From: Mycobacterium bohemicum DSM 44277
Lineage (GTDB): Bacteria > Actinomycetota > Actinomycetes > Mycobacteriales > Mycobacteriaceae
Assembly (NCBI RefSeq): GCF_001053185.1
Contig: NZ_CSTD01000003.1
Location: forward strand, 487,006 to 551,005
Direction of reading: 5' to 3'
Length of the DNA: 64,000 nucleotides
The notes beneath the pieces are model-generated. The model was not told where the DNA came from, did no database searches, and was given only the letters and a program-made list of their open reading frames with translations. The position numbers and the translations under genes were made by a program. Below, one piece after another: positions 45,479 through 55,889 of the stretch; the first letter of the stretch is position 1; each line of letters begins with the position of its first letter.

Positions 45479-46285
45479 TCAGCCGCGCACCACGAGCACC
45501 GAACAACCGGCGCGGCCTGACGAACGCTGAGCCGTCGGCCCCACGATCCGGGCGACCTTGTCGGCGTCGGCGCTGCCGACCACGGCGAGGCCGATGTGTT
45601 CGGTTGTGTGGGTGAGGAATTCGGCGGCCCCGTGCCGCGCGGGCGCCGGCATCACGTGGATGTCGGGGTACCGGGCCACCCACGGGCCGAGGCGGTCTTC
45701 GAGCTGGCGATAGGGAATTTCGCCCAGGCCCCAGCGCCACACGCCCATCGCCAGGATGGGCGCCGCGCGAAGCGCTGCTTCCCGGAACCCGTGTTCGAGC
45801 ACCGCGTCGTTGCTCGAGGACCGGTCGACGACCACCGCCACCCACCCGGGTTCGGCGGCGGCCTCGCCGTCGGTGCGAAGGATCGCCACCGGGCAGTGCG
45901 CCCCGCGGGCCACGGCGTCGGCGGTCGAGCCGAGCACTTTGCGGGCCACCCGCCCGATGCCCACCGATCCGATGCAGACCATCGCCGCGCCCGCCGACTC
46001 GGCGATCAGCGCGCCCTCGGGCGTTCCGGGCACCATGGCGCATTCCACTTTGACCGGCTCGCCCAGGGCCTGTACCGCCGCGTCGGCGGCGCGCAGCGTC
46101 GTCTCGGCATACTCTCGTTCCAGGCCGGCACCGCCGTCGGTGGCGCGCTCGGGGACGGCCTGGACCAGTCGCAGCGGGGCGTTCCGGCTGACGGCCTCGG
46201 CGACCGCCCACTCGGCCGCCCGGAGGGCGGCGTCCGAACCGTCGATCCCCACCACGATCCGCTCCGCCCGTTGCGGATGGTTCAT
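45479..46285 (-). CDS. universal stress protein
   Basis: The 268-residue protein starts at ATG 46285, with GGAGGAAG six bases upstream. It has one good UspA domain (IVVGIDGSDAALRAAEWAVA, VCIGSVGIGRVARKVLGSTA, AHCPVAILRTD) and a weaker second half (EDRLGPWVARYPDIHVMPAP, GLAVVGSADADKVARIVGPT). It is related to the 39245 and 40040 proteins rather than to the double-loop type. Two DosR-like boxes lie upstream on the same strand. Confidence 0.88.
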   Translation of the reverse strand: MNHPQRAERIVVGIDGSDAALRAAEWAVAEAVSRNAPLRLVQAVPERATDGGAGLEREYAETTLRAADAAVQALGEPVKVECAMVPGTPEGALIAESAGAAMVCIGSVGIGRVARKVLGSTADAVARGAHCPVAILRTDGEAAAEPGWVAVVVDRSSSNDAVLEHGFREAALRAAPILAMGVWRWGLGEIPYRQLEDRLGPWVARYPDIHVMPAPARHGAAEFLTHTTEHIGLAVVGSADADKVARIVGPTAQRSSGRAGCSVLVVRG

Positions 46286-46359
46286 TCGCTTCCTCCCGGT
46301 CCGATGAGCCCGCTGCCGGCCCCGCACCCGAACTTTATTCGGCGTCCCGGCCCCCGGGC

Positions 46360-46396
46360 AGGGCCGTTTGGCCTCCCCTCCGCGGGCAAGGGTCAC
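46360..46396 (-). promoter_or_regulatory. tandem DosR-like boxes before the 45479 usp
   Basis: On the minus strand, AGGCCAAACGGCCCT (46360-46374) and GTGACCCTTGCCCGC (46382-46396) start 22 bp apart, about 75 bp before the usp start. They lie between this gene and the end of otsB1. Confidence 0.6.
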
Positions 46397-46406
46397 CAGG
46401 CTGCGA

Positions 46407-49400
46407 TCACGCGACCTCGACGGTGTGCCCGGGCAGCACGTCGTGCAGGCGGCCGCGGCACTCGAGACGGATCGCCTCGGCGTTGCCGGCCTCGGAGGTC
46501 AGCGCGCCGGTCCGGCCGCGGATCTTGAGGTGCAACCGCTGGCCGCGGTAGACGAACGCGAACTCGATGGCGCCCAGCGCCTTCGGCCAGTGCGGAGCCA
46601 GGACGAGCCGGTCGTCGCGGGTTTCCAGGCCGGTGAAGCACCGTTGCAGCACGTCGATGCTGCCCGCCATCGCGGCCAGGTGGATGCCCTCCGACGTGGT
46701 TCCGCCCTGGATGTCGACGATGTCGGAGGCGAGCACCTGCACGAAGTACTTCATGGCGTGGTGCCGGTTGGCGCGCGCGATGACCCATGAATGCACCAGC
46801 GAGCTGAGCGTCGATCCGTCCGACGTGCGCGCCAGGTAGTAGTCGACCGTCTTCGGGATCTGCTCCGGCGGGAAGCGATAACCGAGCCGACCGAACAGGC
46901 CCAGCAGCTCCTCGGACGACAGCAGATAGAAGAGCATCAGCGCGTCGGCCTGCTTCGACGCCCGGTAATTGTTCACGCTGTCGTTCTCGGCCTCCAGGAT
47001 CCGGTCGAGGCGCTGGATGTTGCCGTACCGCTGCCGATATCCCTCCCAATCCAATTCGGCCAGATCGCAATAGCCTTCGAACTGGCTGATCACACCGTCG
47101 TGGAAGGGGACGAACATCTTGCGGGTCACGTGATCCCAGCGGTCGAGCTCGTCGGGCGCGAGGTCGACCCTCGCGACCAGGTCGAGCCGTTCCCGCAGCG
47201 GCAGCAGGTCCAGGGCGTCCATCGCCCGCATGATCACCCACACCGCCATCACGTTGGTGTAGGCGTTGTTGTCGATGCCGTCGTACTCCTTGCCCGGGTA
47301 GCCCGAGTGGAATTCGTCGGGTCCGATGATCCCGCGGATCGTGTAGCGGCCGCGGCTGTCGTCGAAGGTGGCCAGCCCCACCCAGAACCGGGCGATCTCC
47401 ACCAGCATCTCGGCGCCGTAGTCGATGAGGAACTGGCGGTCGCCGGTCACCTGGTAGTGCTGCCACGCGTTGTAGGCGATGGCCAGGCCGACGTGGTGGG
47501 CGCGCGCGCTGGCGTCCGGGTTCCACCGGCCCGACTGCGGGTTGAGGTGCAGCTCCTGGCTGACCTCGCGGCCGTCGCTGCCCGACTGCCACGGATACAT
47601 CGCGCCCAGGTAGCCCGCGCGGCGGGCGGCGCGGCGCGCCGCGGGAAGCCGGCGGTACCGGTAGAGCAGCAGCGACCGCGACACGTTAGGCATGCGGAAG
47701 TTCAGCACCGGCGAGACGAACAGCGAATCCCAGAAGACGTGCCCGCGGTAGGCCTCGCCGTGCAGGCCGCGCGCCGGAACGCCGGCGTCCAGCTCGGCGG
47801 TGTGCGGCGAAATCGTCTGCAGCAGATGGGCGAAGTGCAGCCGCAGCACCCGCACCGCGTCCACGTTGTCGGCCAGGCCGATGTCGCATTGCTCCCACAG
47901 CCGCGCCCACGCCCGGGCGTGCTGACGGTGCAGTTCGGTGTAGCGGCCGGCCGCGTCGAGCTGCTGCAGCGCGGCGCTCGCGGGTTCGGAGATGGCCGGG
48001 TCCCGGCCGGTGAAGATCGTCGCCACCTTCTCGCACGTGACCGCACCGCCCTCCGGCAGCTCCACCCGGATGTCGTGGCCGCCCCGGTTGACCTCGTGCA
48101 CCGCGGCGTACTCGGCTTCCGCCGGCTGGGTGGCCGGTTCGCCGCCCGGCGCACCCCCGGTCCACACGGTGGTGCGCGCGGCCACCGCGATCGCGATGTG
48201 GGACTGCGACGTCCGGGTCCGCAGGAGCACCGTGTCGGGCGCCACATCCTCGACCACCGACGCGGTGAGGTGGGTGCTGGACAGGGACCGGTAGCGCTCC
48301 ACCATGGTGTTCTGCACGGTTGCATCCAGCAATGACCTGAATTCGACCGTGCCCGACCAGTTCTCGGCCGCGATCCTGGTCCGCATGGCGAGCGTGTGCG
48401 GGTCGCGCATGGACGCGAACCGTTGCTGCGTCACCGCCGTGATCCGCCCGCACCGGTCCCGGAACCGCAGTCTGCGAGTCAGAGTCGCGTCCCGCAGGTC
48501 GAAGGTCTGCCGATAGAACAGCAACTCGGCGTCGTCGACGTGGAACCAGGGCCCGCCGTCGATGCGGAACGTCAGCGATAGCCAGTTCGGCAGGTTGACC
48601 AGGCTCTCGTTCGCGATGGTCCGGCCCGCGACCTTATCGGTCAGCTCGTTGTAGACCCCCGCGGCGTAGGTGCCCGGGTAGTGCGACTCGCACGCCACCG
48701 CCTCCGGCGCGCAGCCCCGGGTGGCGACGTAGCCGTTGCCCACGGTGCACAGCGATTCGCGCAGCCGCTCGTATTCCGGGTCGTAGCCCTCGTAGACCAG
48801 CTCCCAGGTGTCGCGGGGCTTGGCCGCCTCGTCTTTGAGGTCGCGCGCCAGCCGCGTGACGAATTCGCAGACCGCGGCGGGGCTGTCCAGGCTCAGCAGC
48901 GCGGCGGAATGCCGGTCACCGTCCTCGCGATGGTGCACGACGATGCCGACCCCGTCGAAATGGATTGCTCCGAAGGCGTCTTCGTCGGTGATGTCGTCGC
49001 CGATGTAGATCGGCAACATCGCCCGGAGATCGGGCGTGGCGGCCCCGACCCGGTCGAGCAGCCAGTTGAGCGCTTTGCCCTTGTCCCAGTCGACGTCCGG
49101 GCGCAGCTCGACGATCTTGCGGCCGGTGGTGACCCGCAGCCCCGCGGATCGCCCGAGCCGGCGCACCGCGGCGACCACGGTGTCGACCCGTCGGGGATCC
49201 GCGTTGCGGTAGTGAATGGCCACGGCAAACCGCTTGTGCTCCACCACGATTCCCGGCACATCGCGCAGTTCGGCCACCAGCCGCTCGGCGGCGCGCGCCA
49301 ACGTGGCGGTGGCCCCGGCGGCGGCCTCGTTCTCGTGGTGGGTGCCGTCCGGTGCGGCGAGCTCGAAGCCGTGGCTGCCGGCATACCACAGGCCGTCGAC

Positions 49401-50126
49401 CTTCACCCGGTCGCGGACGTCGCCCAGGTCGCGGCCGCTGATCACCGCGACGGGGCACTGCGCGGCCAGCTCCGCCAGCGCCTGCGCCGCGCCGTCCACC
49501 AGGGTGGCGGCGTCGGGCCGCTCGACGATGTCGGACAGGGTGCCGTCGAAGTCGAGGAACACCACCGGCCTTCGCGTGCCCGCCAATTCCTTGAGCTGGC
49601 TGTAGACCTGCAGCGCGTCGGCGATCGTGGACATCGCGGCGCCCACCTTCCGCACCGTGATCTCCCCGAGGTCGGCGACGACCGTGTCGGCCCCGCAAGC
49701 CAGCAGCCCGTCCCCGCCCCCGTTGCGCTCGACCCCGACGACGAGGCGGAATCCGCCGTCGCGGCCGGCGGCGAGCCCCGCCTCGTCGCACCCGACGACC
49801 ACGCAGCGCACCGGCCGCACGCCCAGCCGGGACATCGCTTCGGTCAGGGCGTCCGCGTCCGCCGTGCCCGCACCGTCGACGACCGCGCCGACCAGATCGG
49901 AGAGCCCCGCCGCCGCCAGCACGCTCGCGCAGTCACCGGCGGGCGAGTACACCGCGGTGGCGATGCCGGCGTCGCGCAGGCGCCGCAACAGCGGGACGGT
50001 CGAATCGCGGATCTCCACCGCCGTAGTCCGGGGGCCGTCGGACGCGACCTTGCCGACCACGCTGCACAGCTTGAAGATGACCGCATCGTGGTATCGGCGG
50101 TCGATGGTCGCGGGCCGTTCGGTCAT
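46407..50126 (-). CDS. otsB1: HAD-trehalose-6-phosphate phosphatase-GH65 phosphorylase fusion
   Basis: A 1239-residue protein with three parts: an N-terminal HAD-like domain (about 1-150), an OtsB phosphatase domain (about 180-425; [12 protein letters not shown] nucleophile near residue 190, [12 protein letters not shown]) and a GH65 glycoside phosphorylase (about 445-1239; [11 protein letters not shown] with E938 as proton donor, [11 protein letters not shown]). M. tuberculosis Rv2006 (otsB1) has the same layout and is in the DosR regulon. It probably dephosphorylates or phosphorolyses trehalose-type sugars, though OtsB2 is the main phosphatase known in mycobacteria. Boxes at 50181-50217 lie upstream. 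Confidence 0.88.
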   Translation of the reverse strand: MTERPATIDRRYHDAVIFKLCSVVGKVASDGPRTTAVEIRDSTVPLLRRLRDAGIATAVYSPAGDCASVLAAAGLSDLVGAVVDGAGTADADALTEAMSRLGVRPVRCVVVGCDEAGLAAGRDGGFRLVVGVERNGGGDGLLACGADTVVADLGEITVRKVGAAMSTIADALQVYSQLKELAGTRRPVVFLDFDGTLSDIVERPDAATLVDGAAQALAELAAQCPVAVISGRDLGDVRDRVKVDGLWYAGSHGFELAAPDGTHHENEAAAGATATLARAAERLVAELRDVPGIVVEHKRFAVAIHYRNADPRRVDTVVAAVRRLGRSAGLRVTTGRKIVELRPDVDWDKGKALNWLLDRVGAATPDLRAMLPIYIGDDITDEDAFGAIHFDGVGIVVHHREDGDRHSAALLSLDSPAAVCEFVTRLARDLKDEAAKPRDTWELVYEGYDPEYERLRESLCTVGNGYVATRGCAPEAVACESHYPGTYAAGVYNELTDKVAGRTIANESLVNLPNWLSLTFRIDGGPWFHVDDAELLFYRQTFDLRDATLTRRLRFRDRCGRITAVTQQRFASMRDPHTLAMRTRIAAENWSGTVEFRSLLDATVQNTMVERYRSLSSTHLTASVVEDVAPDTVLLRTRTSQSHIAIAVAARTTVWTGGAPGGEPATQPAEAEYAAVHEVNRGGHDIRVELPEGGAVTCEKVATIFTGRDPAISEPASAALQQLDAAGRYTELHRQHARAWARLWEQCDIGLADNVDAVRVLRLHFAHLLQTISPHTAELDAGVPARGLHGEAYRGHVFWDSLFVSPVLNFRMPNVSRSLLLYRYRRLPAARRAARRAGYLGAMYPWQSGSDGREVSQELHLNPQSGRWNPDASARAHHVGLAIAYNAWQHYQVTGDRQFLIDYGAEMLVEIARFWVGLATFDDSRGRYTIRGIIGPDEFHSGYPGKEYDGIDNNAYTNVMAVWVIMRAMDALDLLPLRERLDLVARVDLAPDELDRWDHVTRKMFVPFHDGVISQFEGYCDLAELDWEGYRQRYGNIQRLDRILEAENDSVNNYRASKQADALMLFYLLSSEELLGLFGRLGYRFPPEQIPKTVDYYLARTSDGSTLSSLVHSWVIARANRHHAMKYFVQVLASDIVDIQGGTTSEGIHLAAMAGSIDVLQRCFTGLETRDDRLVLAPHWPKALGAIEFAFVYRGQRLHLKIRGRTGALTSEAGNAEAIRLECRGRLHDVLPGHTVEVA

Positions 50127-50180
50127 ATTTTCGACGATGGGCCACCGCGCGCGCGCCGGTCAATACAACCGGGCGCAGCG

Positions 50181-50217
50181 GGGTCCGATGACCATGCGGT
50201 TGGGGACTTAAGCCTCA
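50181..50217. promoter_or_regulatory. tandem DosR-like boxes between otsB1 and usp
   Basis: GGGTCCGATGACCAT (50181-50195) and GGGACTTAAGCCTCA (50203-50217, preceded by TTG) start 22 bp apart between divergent otsB1 and the 50271 usp, and could activate both. Confidence 0.65.
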
Positions 50218-50270
50218 TGATCGGCGATGATCGTCCCAATAGCGTTTGTCCTGACGGAGGGAGAACGCAC

Positions 50271-51152
50271 ATGTCCGCACCGATGAACCGCCACGGCATC
50301 ATCGTCGGGGTCGACGGCTCGGGGGCGTCGAACGCGGCGGCCTGTTGGGCGGCCCGCGAGGCGGCGATGCGGCACGTGCCGTTGACCGTCGCGCACATGG
50401 TCAACGCCATCGTGCCGCAGGTGCCGCAGCTGCCGGTGTCCGCCGGTGTCGCGGTCTGGCAGCAGGAGCAGGGCCGGGAGATTCTCGAGCGGGCGGTCAA
50501 GATCGCCGAAGACGCCGTCGATCACCCGATCGACGTCAAGAGCGCGCTGACGTGCTCCCCGCCCGTGCCGACGCTGGTCGAGATGTCCGACGAGGCCGAG
50601 ATGCTGGTCGTCGGCAGCAGCGGCCGCGGGGCGGTGGCGAGGGCGCTGCTCGGCTCGGTGAGCTCGAGCGTGGTGCGCAGCGCGCGGTGCCCGGTCGCGG
50701 TGATCCGCGACGAGGACCCGCTGATGCCGCACCCGCAGCAGGCCCCGGTGCTGGTGGGCGTCGACGGCTCGCCCGCCTCCGAGCTCGCGACGGCCCTCGC
50801 GTTCGACGAGGCGTCCCGGCGCGGCGTCGAACTGATCGCGCTGCACGCGTGGAGCGACATCGAGGTCGTCGAACTCCCCGGCCTGGACTGGTCGTCGGTG
50901 AAGTCGGAGGCCGAGCGCAGCCTGGCCGAGCAGCTGGCCGGCTGGCAGGAACGCTATCCCGACGTCACGGTGCACCGGCTCGTCGTGTGCGACCAGCCGG
51001 CGCGGCAGCTGATCGAGAAGTCGGAATCGGCGCAGCTGACCGTCGTGGGCAGCCACGGCCGGGGCGGCCTGAGCGGCATGCTGCTGGGTTCGGTGAGCAA
51101 CGCCGTGGTCCACGCGGTCCGGATGCCGGTGATCGTCGCGCGGCCGTCCTAG
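50271..51152 (+). CDS. universal stress protein, tandem UspA domains (Rv2005c-like)
   Basis: A 293-residue protein starting at ATG 50271 after GGAGGGAG. Two UspA domains both keep the ATP loop: [19 protein letters not shown] and [39 protein letters not shown] and [20 protein letters not shown] start the domains. Position next to otsB1 and an Rv2004c-like gene matches M. tuberculosis Rv2004c-Rv2006. DosR-like boxes lie about 55 bp upstream. Confidence 0.93.
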   Translation: MSAPMNRHGIIVGVDGSGASNAAACWAAREAAMRHVPLTVAHMVNAIVPQVPQLPVSAGVAVWQQEQGREILERAVKIAEDAVDHPIDVKSALTCSPPVPTLVEMSDEAEMLVVGSSGRGAVARALLGSVSSSVVRSARCPVAVIRDEDPLMPHPQQAPVLVGVDGSPASELATALAFDEASRRGVELIALHAWSDIEVVELPGLDWSSVKSEAERSLAEQLAGWQERYPDVTVHRLVVCDQPARQLIEKSESAQLTVVGSHGRGGLSGMLLGSVSNAVVHAVRMPVIVARPS

Positions 51153-51167
51153 GGTCGCGCCGCCGCC

Positions 51168-52628
51168 GTGCCGTATCTCGATCTGCACGAAACCCACACG
51201 GGCGTGGTCATTCTCGCCGGCGACCGCGCCTACAAAGCCAAGAAGCCGGTGCTGACCGACTTCCTCGACTTCCGCACGCCGCAGCAGCGCGAGCGCGCCT
51301 GCCGCCGGGAGGTCGAGCTCAACAGCCGGCTCTCGCCCGAGAGCTACCTCGGCGTCGCCCACCTCACCGATCCGGCGGGCGGACCGGCCGAGCCGGTCGT
51401 GGTGATGCGGCGCTACCGCGACGAGGACCGCCTGGCGTACCTGGTGGCCCACAACACCGACGAGTCCGTCCAGCGCGTGCTGGACGCGGTCGCGGCCGTG
51501 CTGGCACGCTTTCACGAACGCGCCGAGCGCGGCGAGCGGATCGACGCCCAGGGCGAGGCCGCCGCGATCGAGGGCCGCTGGCGGGAGAACCTGATCGAAT
51601 TGCAACGCTATGCGGCCCAATCGATTCCGGGCGTAACTGAAGGCGAGGTAGCCCAACTGCGGCGCCTGGTGGCCCAGTTCGTCGCCGGGCGCGCGCCGCT
51701 GTTCGCGCGGCGCGTCCGCGAGGGACGCATCGTCGACGGGCACGGCGACCTGCTCGCCGACGACATCTTCTGGGTGGGCGGCACCCCGGCGCTGCTGGAC
51801 TGCCTGGAGTTCGACGACCGGCTGCGCCACGTCGACTGCATCGACGACGCCGCCTTCCTCGCGATGGACCTGGAGTTCCTGGGCCGCAAGGACTTCGGCG
51901 ACTACTTCCTGCAGCGCTACGCCGAGCACGCGGGTTGGGCGGGGCCGCCGGCGCTGTCCGACTTCTACATCGCCTACCGGGCCGGCGTGCGGGCGAAAGT
52001 GGACTGCGTCCGGGTCACCCAGGGCAATCCCGGGGCGTCGGACGACGCCGCCCGCCACCTGGCCATCGCCACCCGGCACCTGCAGAGCGGGACCGTTCGG
52101 CTGGCGCTCGTCGGTGGCAACCCGGGCACCGGGAAGTCCACCGTGGCGCGGGGACTGGCAGAATCCTTTGGGGCGCAGTTGATCTCCACCGACGACGTGC
52201 GCCGGGAGCTTCGCGACTCCGGCGCCATCGCCGGTGCGCCCGGCGTGCTGAACGCCGGACTGTACAGCCCCGACCAGGTCGCGGTGGTCTACGAGACCAC
52301 CCTGCGCCGCGCGCGGCAGTTGCTGGGTGAGGGGCATTCGGTGATCCTCGACGGCACCTGGCGCGACCCGGGGACGCGCGACCAGGCCCGCCGGCTGGCC
52401 GCCGAGACGCACTCGGCGCTGGTCGAATTCGTCTGCTCGGCGACGGCGGAGGTGGCGGCCGACCGGATCAAGACCAGGCCCGCGGGCAATTCGGAGGTGA
52501 CCCCCCAGATCGCCGCCGCCCTGGCCGCCGCGCGCGCCGACTGGGACGGCGCGCACCGGATCGACACCTCCCGCAGCCCCGAACTCGTCGCACGCGAGGC
52601 GCGCGACCTCTGGCGGCGCGCGACGTAG
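51168..52628 (+). CDS. aminoglycoside phosphotransferase-like plus P-loop kinase protein (Rv2004c-like)
   Basis: A 486-residue protein from GTG 51168, 15 bp after usp. The first 310 residues resemble an APH-type kinase (LAGDRAYKAKKPVLTDFLDF, catalytic-loop-like VDGHGDLLADDIFW, LLDCLEFDDRLRHVDCIDD). The last 160 form an AAA/zeta-type P-loop kinase (GNPGTGKSTVARGLAE, LISTDDVRREL, VILDGTWRDPGTRDQA). M. tuberculosis Rv2004c has this arrangement and belongs to the DosR regulon. The phosphorylated substrate is unknown. Confidence 0.88.
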   Translation: MPYLDLHETHTGVVILAGDRAYKAKKPVLTDFLDFRTPQQRERACRREVELNSRLSPESYLGVAHLTDPAGGPAEPVVVMRRYRDEDRLAYLVAHNTDESVQRVLDAVAAVLARFHERAERGERIDAQGEAAAIEGRWRENLIELQRYAAQSIPGVTEGEVAQLRRLVAQFVAGRAPLFARRVREGRIVDGHGDLLADDIFWVGGTPALLDCLEFDDRLRHVDCIDDAAFLAMDLEFLGRKDFGDYFLQRYAEHAGWAGPPALSDFYIAYRAGVRAKVDCVRVTQGNPGASDDAARHLAIATRHLQSGTVRLALVGGNPGTGKSTVARGLAESFGAQLISTDDVRRELRDSGAIAGAPGVLNAGLYSPDQVAVVYETTLRRARQLLGEGHSVILDGTWRDPGTRDQARRLAAETHSALVEFVCSATAEVAADRIKTRPAGNSEVTPQIAAALAAARADWDGAHRIDTSRSPELVAREARDLWRRAT

Positions 52629-52640
52629 CGGACGTCAGGA

Positions 52641-52677
52641 GGTTCCAACGTCCCGGACGTCGGGGACCAACGGCCCT
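52641..52677 (+). promoter_or_regulatory. tandem DosR-like boxes before the nitroreductase remnant and ketosynthase genes
   Basis: GGTTCCAACGTCCCG (52641-52655) and GGGACCAACGGCCCT (52663-52677) start 22 bp apart. The second is one of the best boxes in the window. The downstream genes 52729, 53444 and 54543 are closely spaced. Confidence 0.72.
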
Positions 52678-52728
52678 GCCCGCACCCGCCGCAGCGGGCA
52701 TACAGTTTGCCTCACCCACATCGACGAA

Positions 52729-53418
52729 ATGGTGGAGATGGACGCGAAAGTGCCGACCGAACAGGTCATCCGGGACGCGTTGACGCTCGCGTGCCGCGCA
52801 CCTTCGCTGCACAACAGCCAGCCCTGGCGGTGGGTGGCCGACGGCACGCGGCTGCACCTGTGGGCCGACCCGCGCCACGCGATGCACGCCACCGACCACA
52901 CCGGCCGGGAACTGATCCTGAGCTGCGGTGCGGTCCTCGACCACCTGCGGGTCGCCATGGCCGCCGCCGGCTGGGAAAGCGTCACCGAACGGCTCCCCAC
53001 CGAGGGCAGACCCGATCACCTGGCGAGTGTGGGCTTTTTGCCCGTTCAGAACGTGACGGCGCAGAGCAGGCTGCGGGCCGACGCGATCCGCCGCCGTCGC
53101 ACCGACCGGTTGCCCCTGGGCGCACCGACCGCGTGGCCCACGCTGCATTCGGTCCTGAGCCGCGCGGTGACCCCGTACGACGTGTCGCTGGACGTGGTCG
53201 ACGACGACGAGCGGCCCCGGCTGGCCGAGGCCTCGCGGCTCACCGAGCAGCTGCGCCGCAGCGACACCTCCTATCTGACCGAATTGCGTTGGTGGACATC
53301 GCCCTTCGAGACGAACGCCGACCACGTGCCCGAAAGCGCCCTGCTGTCCAGTTCGGAGGCCGCGCGCGTCGACGTGGCCCGCCGTCCGGTGGCCGACGTC
53401 CTCGAGATCCGTGGGTGA
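52729..53418 (+). CDS. Acg-family nitroreductase-like protein, internally shortened
   Basis: The 229-residue protein keeps the N-terminal family part (LACRAPSLHNSQPWRWVAD, RRRRTDRLPLGAPT, LTELRWWTSPFETNADHVPE) but after SSSEAARVDV it joins directly to ARRPVADVLEIRG, the last residues of the family. About 95 residues present in the three full-length paralogues of this window are missing, without loss of frame. It would lack the C-terminal half of the fold and may be inactive. ATG 52738 is an alternative start. The ketosynthase gene follows after 25 bp. Confidence 0.8.
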   Translation: MVEMDAKVPTEQVIRDALTLACRAPSLHNSQPWRWVADGTRLHLWADPRHAMHATDHTGRELILSCGAVLDHLRVAMAAAGWESVTERLPTEGRPDHLASVGFLPVQNVTAQSRLRADAIRRRRTDRLPLGAPTAWPTLHSVLSRAVTPYDVSLDVVDDDERPRLAEASRLTEQLRRSDTSYLTELRWWTSPFETNADHVPESALLSSSEAARVDVARRPVADVLEIRG

Positions 53419-53443
53419 CCGATATGCCAAGGAGGCGCCATCG

Positions 53444-54559
53444 ATGACTCGGCACTGGCTGGTGATGGAGACAACCGGGGAAACGGCCGGGGGAGGCGGC
53501 GAGGCGCCCTTCGTCGCGCGAGTGGCGGCCGCCGGCCGGCATCTGCCCGGCACCCACCTGACGACCGACGAGCTCATGGCGTCCACCCGCCACCGCACCC
53601 ACATCGACCTGGAACGGCTGACCGGGATCCGCGAACGCCGCGTCTCGGTGGGCGACGAGGATTCCTACACCCTGGCCAGCTCGGCGGCGCTGAACTGCCT
53701 GGCCACCGCGCAGCAGGACCCGGCGGCCCTGGACGTGGTGATCAGCTGCAGCATCACCAAGTTCCGCGACGGGCTGACGCAGTGGCTCGAGCCGACCATG
53801 AGCAGCGCCGTGGCGCGCGGGATCGGGGCGACCAATGCGATGACGTTCGACGTGTCCAACGCGTGCGCCGGAATGCTCACGGGCGTAACGATTTTGAACA
53901 ACTGGATCCGCCAGGGCGTCGTCGAGCGCGGCCTGGTGGTCAGCGGCGAATACATCTCGCAGCTTTCCAACAACGCCGCCCGGCACATCCGCAACATCAT
54001 GAGCAAGGAGCTCGCCTGCCTGACCCTCGGCGACGCCGGCGCGGCGCTGCTGCTCGAGCGGGCGCCGGCCGGGTCGGCGGGCATCGCCCTGGCCGGCTTC
54101 ACCACGGTCGCCGACTACAGCCGGCTCTGCCTCGCGTATCCGGAGGGGGATGACCCGGGGGCGCGGATGTTCACCAACTCGCGCGCCATCCAGAAGGCCG
54201 CCATCGCCGACACGCCCTTGCTGTTGAGCGAAGTGCTTGACACCGTGGGGCTTTCGATCCACGACATCGACCACGTGATCACCCACCAGACGTCGGCGCG
54301 CGCCATCCGCAAGGGCATGGCCCGGATGTCGGAGGTGTTCGGCGACAGCCCCCGCCACGACGCGGTGATCACCGTCGACCGCTACGGAAACACGGCCTCG
54401 ACGACCCACACGGTCGCGCTGGTCGAGGAACTCGAGGCCGGGCGGATCAAGCCGGGCGAGCGGATCGCGTTGCTGGCGTTGGCCTCCGGACTGGAGATCG
54501 GTGTGGTCTTGTTGACCCTGGACGAGGATGTGGTGAGCCGCTATGGGCACGGTGATTGA
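53444..54559 (+). CDS. 3-oxoacyl-ACP synthase III (KAS III/FabH-like)
   Basis: A 371-residue condensing enzyme starting at ATG 53444 behind AAGGAGG. The catalytic Cys is C141 (SNACAGMLTG); His lies in VITHQTSARAIRK and Asn in DRYGNTASTTHT, so the Cys-His-Asn triad is complete. It would join an acyl-CoA starter to malonyl-ACP or another extender. It is not the housekeeping FabH context: neighbours are a DosR box, a nitroreductase remnant and a second ketosynthase-like gene overlapping by 17 bp. Confidence 0.9.
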   Translation: MTRHWLVMETTGETAGGGGEAPFVARVAAAGRHLPGTHLTTDELMASTRHRTHIDLERLTGIRERRVSVGDEDSYTLASSAALNCLATAQQDPAALDVVISCSITKFRDGLTQWLEPTMSSAVARGIGATNAMTFDVSNACAGMLTGVTILNNWIRQGVVERGLVVSGEYISQLSNNAARHIRNIMSKELACLTLGDAGAALLLERAPAGSAGIALAGFTTVADYSRLCLAYPEGDDPGARMFTNSRAIQKAAIADTPLLLSEVLDTVGLSIHDIDHVITHQTSARAIRKGMARMSEVFGDSPRHDAVITVDRYGNTASTTHTVALVEELEAGRIKPGERIALLALASGLEIGVVLLTLDEDVVSRYGHGD

Positions 54560-55889
54560 TCGGATCGACGTCTCGCATCCGCGGTTGCGGGGCCGTCACA
54601 GCGCGCTGCACCTGGCCGTCGTCGCCGCCAAGGATTGCCTGAAGCGGGCCGGGTGCGACGCCTCGGAGCTGGACCTCGTCGTCAACGCCGGCATCTACCG
54701 CGACCGCAACCTCGGTGAGCCGGCGCTCGCCGCGCTGATCCAGGACGACATCGGCGCCAACCCCGAGGACCCGCACGCGGGCGCCCACGGCACCTTCTCC
54801 TTCGACATCGCCAACGGCACCTGCGGGCTGCTGACCGCGCTGCAGATCGTCGACGGCTTCATGCGCAGCCGCGCCATCCGGCGCGCGCTGGTGGTCGCCA
54901 GCGACGCCGACCCCGGGCACGGGATGAGCGAGCACTTCCCGTTCTCGCCCGCCGGCGCGGCGATGCTGTGCGGCTGGTCCGACGACGACGACGGCCTCAG
55001 CCGGGTCTCGTGGGTGAACGACCCGAGTGAGGCCGGCGACGAAACCTTCTGCGCCACGGTCGGTTTCGCCGACTCCCGCAACGTCCTGCGCTTCTCGGAG
55101 TCGGCGGCGACCGACGAGCGGTTCGCCGCGGCGGCCGCGCGCGCGGTGTCGGCGTGCCTTGCCGAGCAGTCCGTGCGGCTGTCCGACGTCGACGCGATCG
55201 TCGCCGCCCCCGCCCGGCCGGGATACACCAAGCGGCGCAACGAATTTCTGCTGCGCCGGCTCGTCGCCAAGCGCGCCGTCGCCCTGGTCACCGGCCGGCC
55301 CGCGGACACCGCGACGCTGTCGGGCATCGAGATCCGCAACGTCGCCGACGGCGCCCCCTACGCGTGCGCGGGCGGCGCCCCCCTGGACCTCGGCGTGTCG
55401 ATCAGCGACCGCGCCGGGTGGGCGGTGTGCGTGACGTCCCCCCCGGCCGGGCGGGCCGGGCTCCTGCCGGTCGGCTGCGACCTGGAGCTGGTCGAGCCGC
55501 GTTCGCCGGGTTTCGTCGGCGACTTCTTCACCGCCGCCGAGCAACGCCTGGTCGGCTCGCGCGCGGCCGGCGAGGAACGGGACGCGATGGCGAACCTGAT
55601 CTGGTCGGCGAAGGAGAGCGCGCTCAAGGTGCTCGGCACCGGGCTGCGCCGCGACACCCACAGCCTCGAGGTCGATCCCGGCGCACCGCGCGACGACGGC
55701 TGGGGCGCGCTGAGGGTGCGCTGCGCCGACGGTGCAGTTTTCCCCGGCTGGTGGCGCCGCGACGGCCGGTTCGTGCTGACCGTCGCGACCCGCGAACCCG
55801 GCCCGGCGCCGGTCGCGCTCGGCGACCCCGGCGCCCTGTCCCGCGCGCAGCCCAGGGACTCGTGGCTCACGCAGCCGCTGACCCACTAA
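54543..55889 (+). CDS. KAS III-like/4'-phosphopantetheinyl transferase fusion
   Basis: A 448-residue fusion. Residues 1 to about 230 follow the KAS III fold with C94 (IANGTCGLLTALQ), but the His segment reads VAAPARPGYTKRR and the Asn segment is gone, so the triad is incomplete. Residues about 280-430 form an Sfp-type phosphopantetheinyl transferase: GVSISDRAGWAV, GCDLELVEPRS (Mg ligands, near 313) and WSAKESALKVLGTG (from W354). It could load CoA phosphopantetheine onto the ACP at 28995 and pair with the KAS III upstream as a heterodimer. I know no described protein of this layout. Confidence 0.82.
   Translation: MGTVIDRIDVSHPRLRGRHSALHLAVVAAKDCLKRAGCDASELDLVVNAGIYRDRNLGEPALAALIQDDIGANPEDPHAGAHGTFSFDIANGTCGLLTALQIVDGFMRSRAIRRALVVASDADPGHGMSEHFPFSPAGAAMLCGWSDDDDGLSRVSWVNDPSEAGDETFCATVGFADSRNVLRFSESAATDERFAAAAARAVSACLAEQSVRLSDVDAIVAAPARPGYTKRRNEFLLRRLVAKRAVALVTGRPADTATLSGIEIRNVADGAPYACAGGAPLDLGVSISDRAGWAVCVTSPPAGRAGLLPVGCDLELVEPRSPGFVGDFFTAAEQRLVGSRAAGEERDAMANLIWSAKESALKVLGTGLRRDTHSLEVDPGAPRDDGWGALRVRCADGAVFPGWWRRDGRFVLTVATREPGPAPVALGDPGALSRAQPRDSWLTQPLTH

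Noticed and set aside
48681..51152. Very long universal stress protein frame starting at 48681
   Set aside because: The first 530 codons are antisense to otsB1; ATG 50271 has a strong ribosome site and the normal Usp start.
53444..55889. Housekeeping FAS II (fabH) locus
   Set aside because: Neighbours are DosR genes, no fabD or acpM is present, and the second gene is a PPTase fusion.
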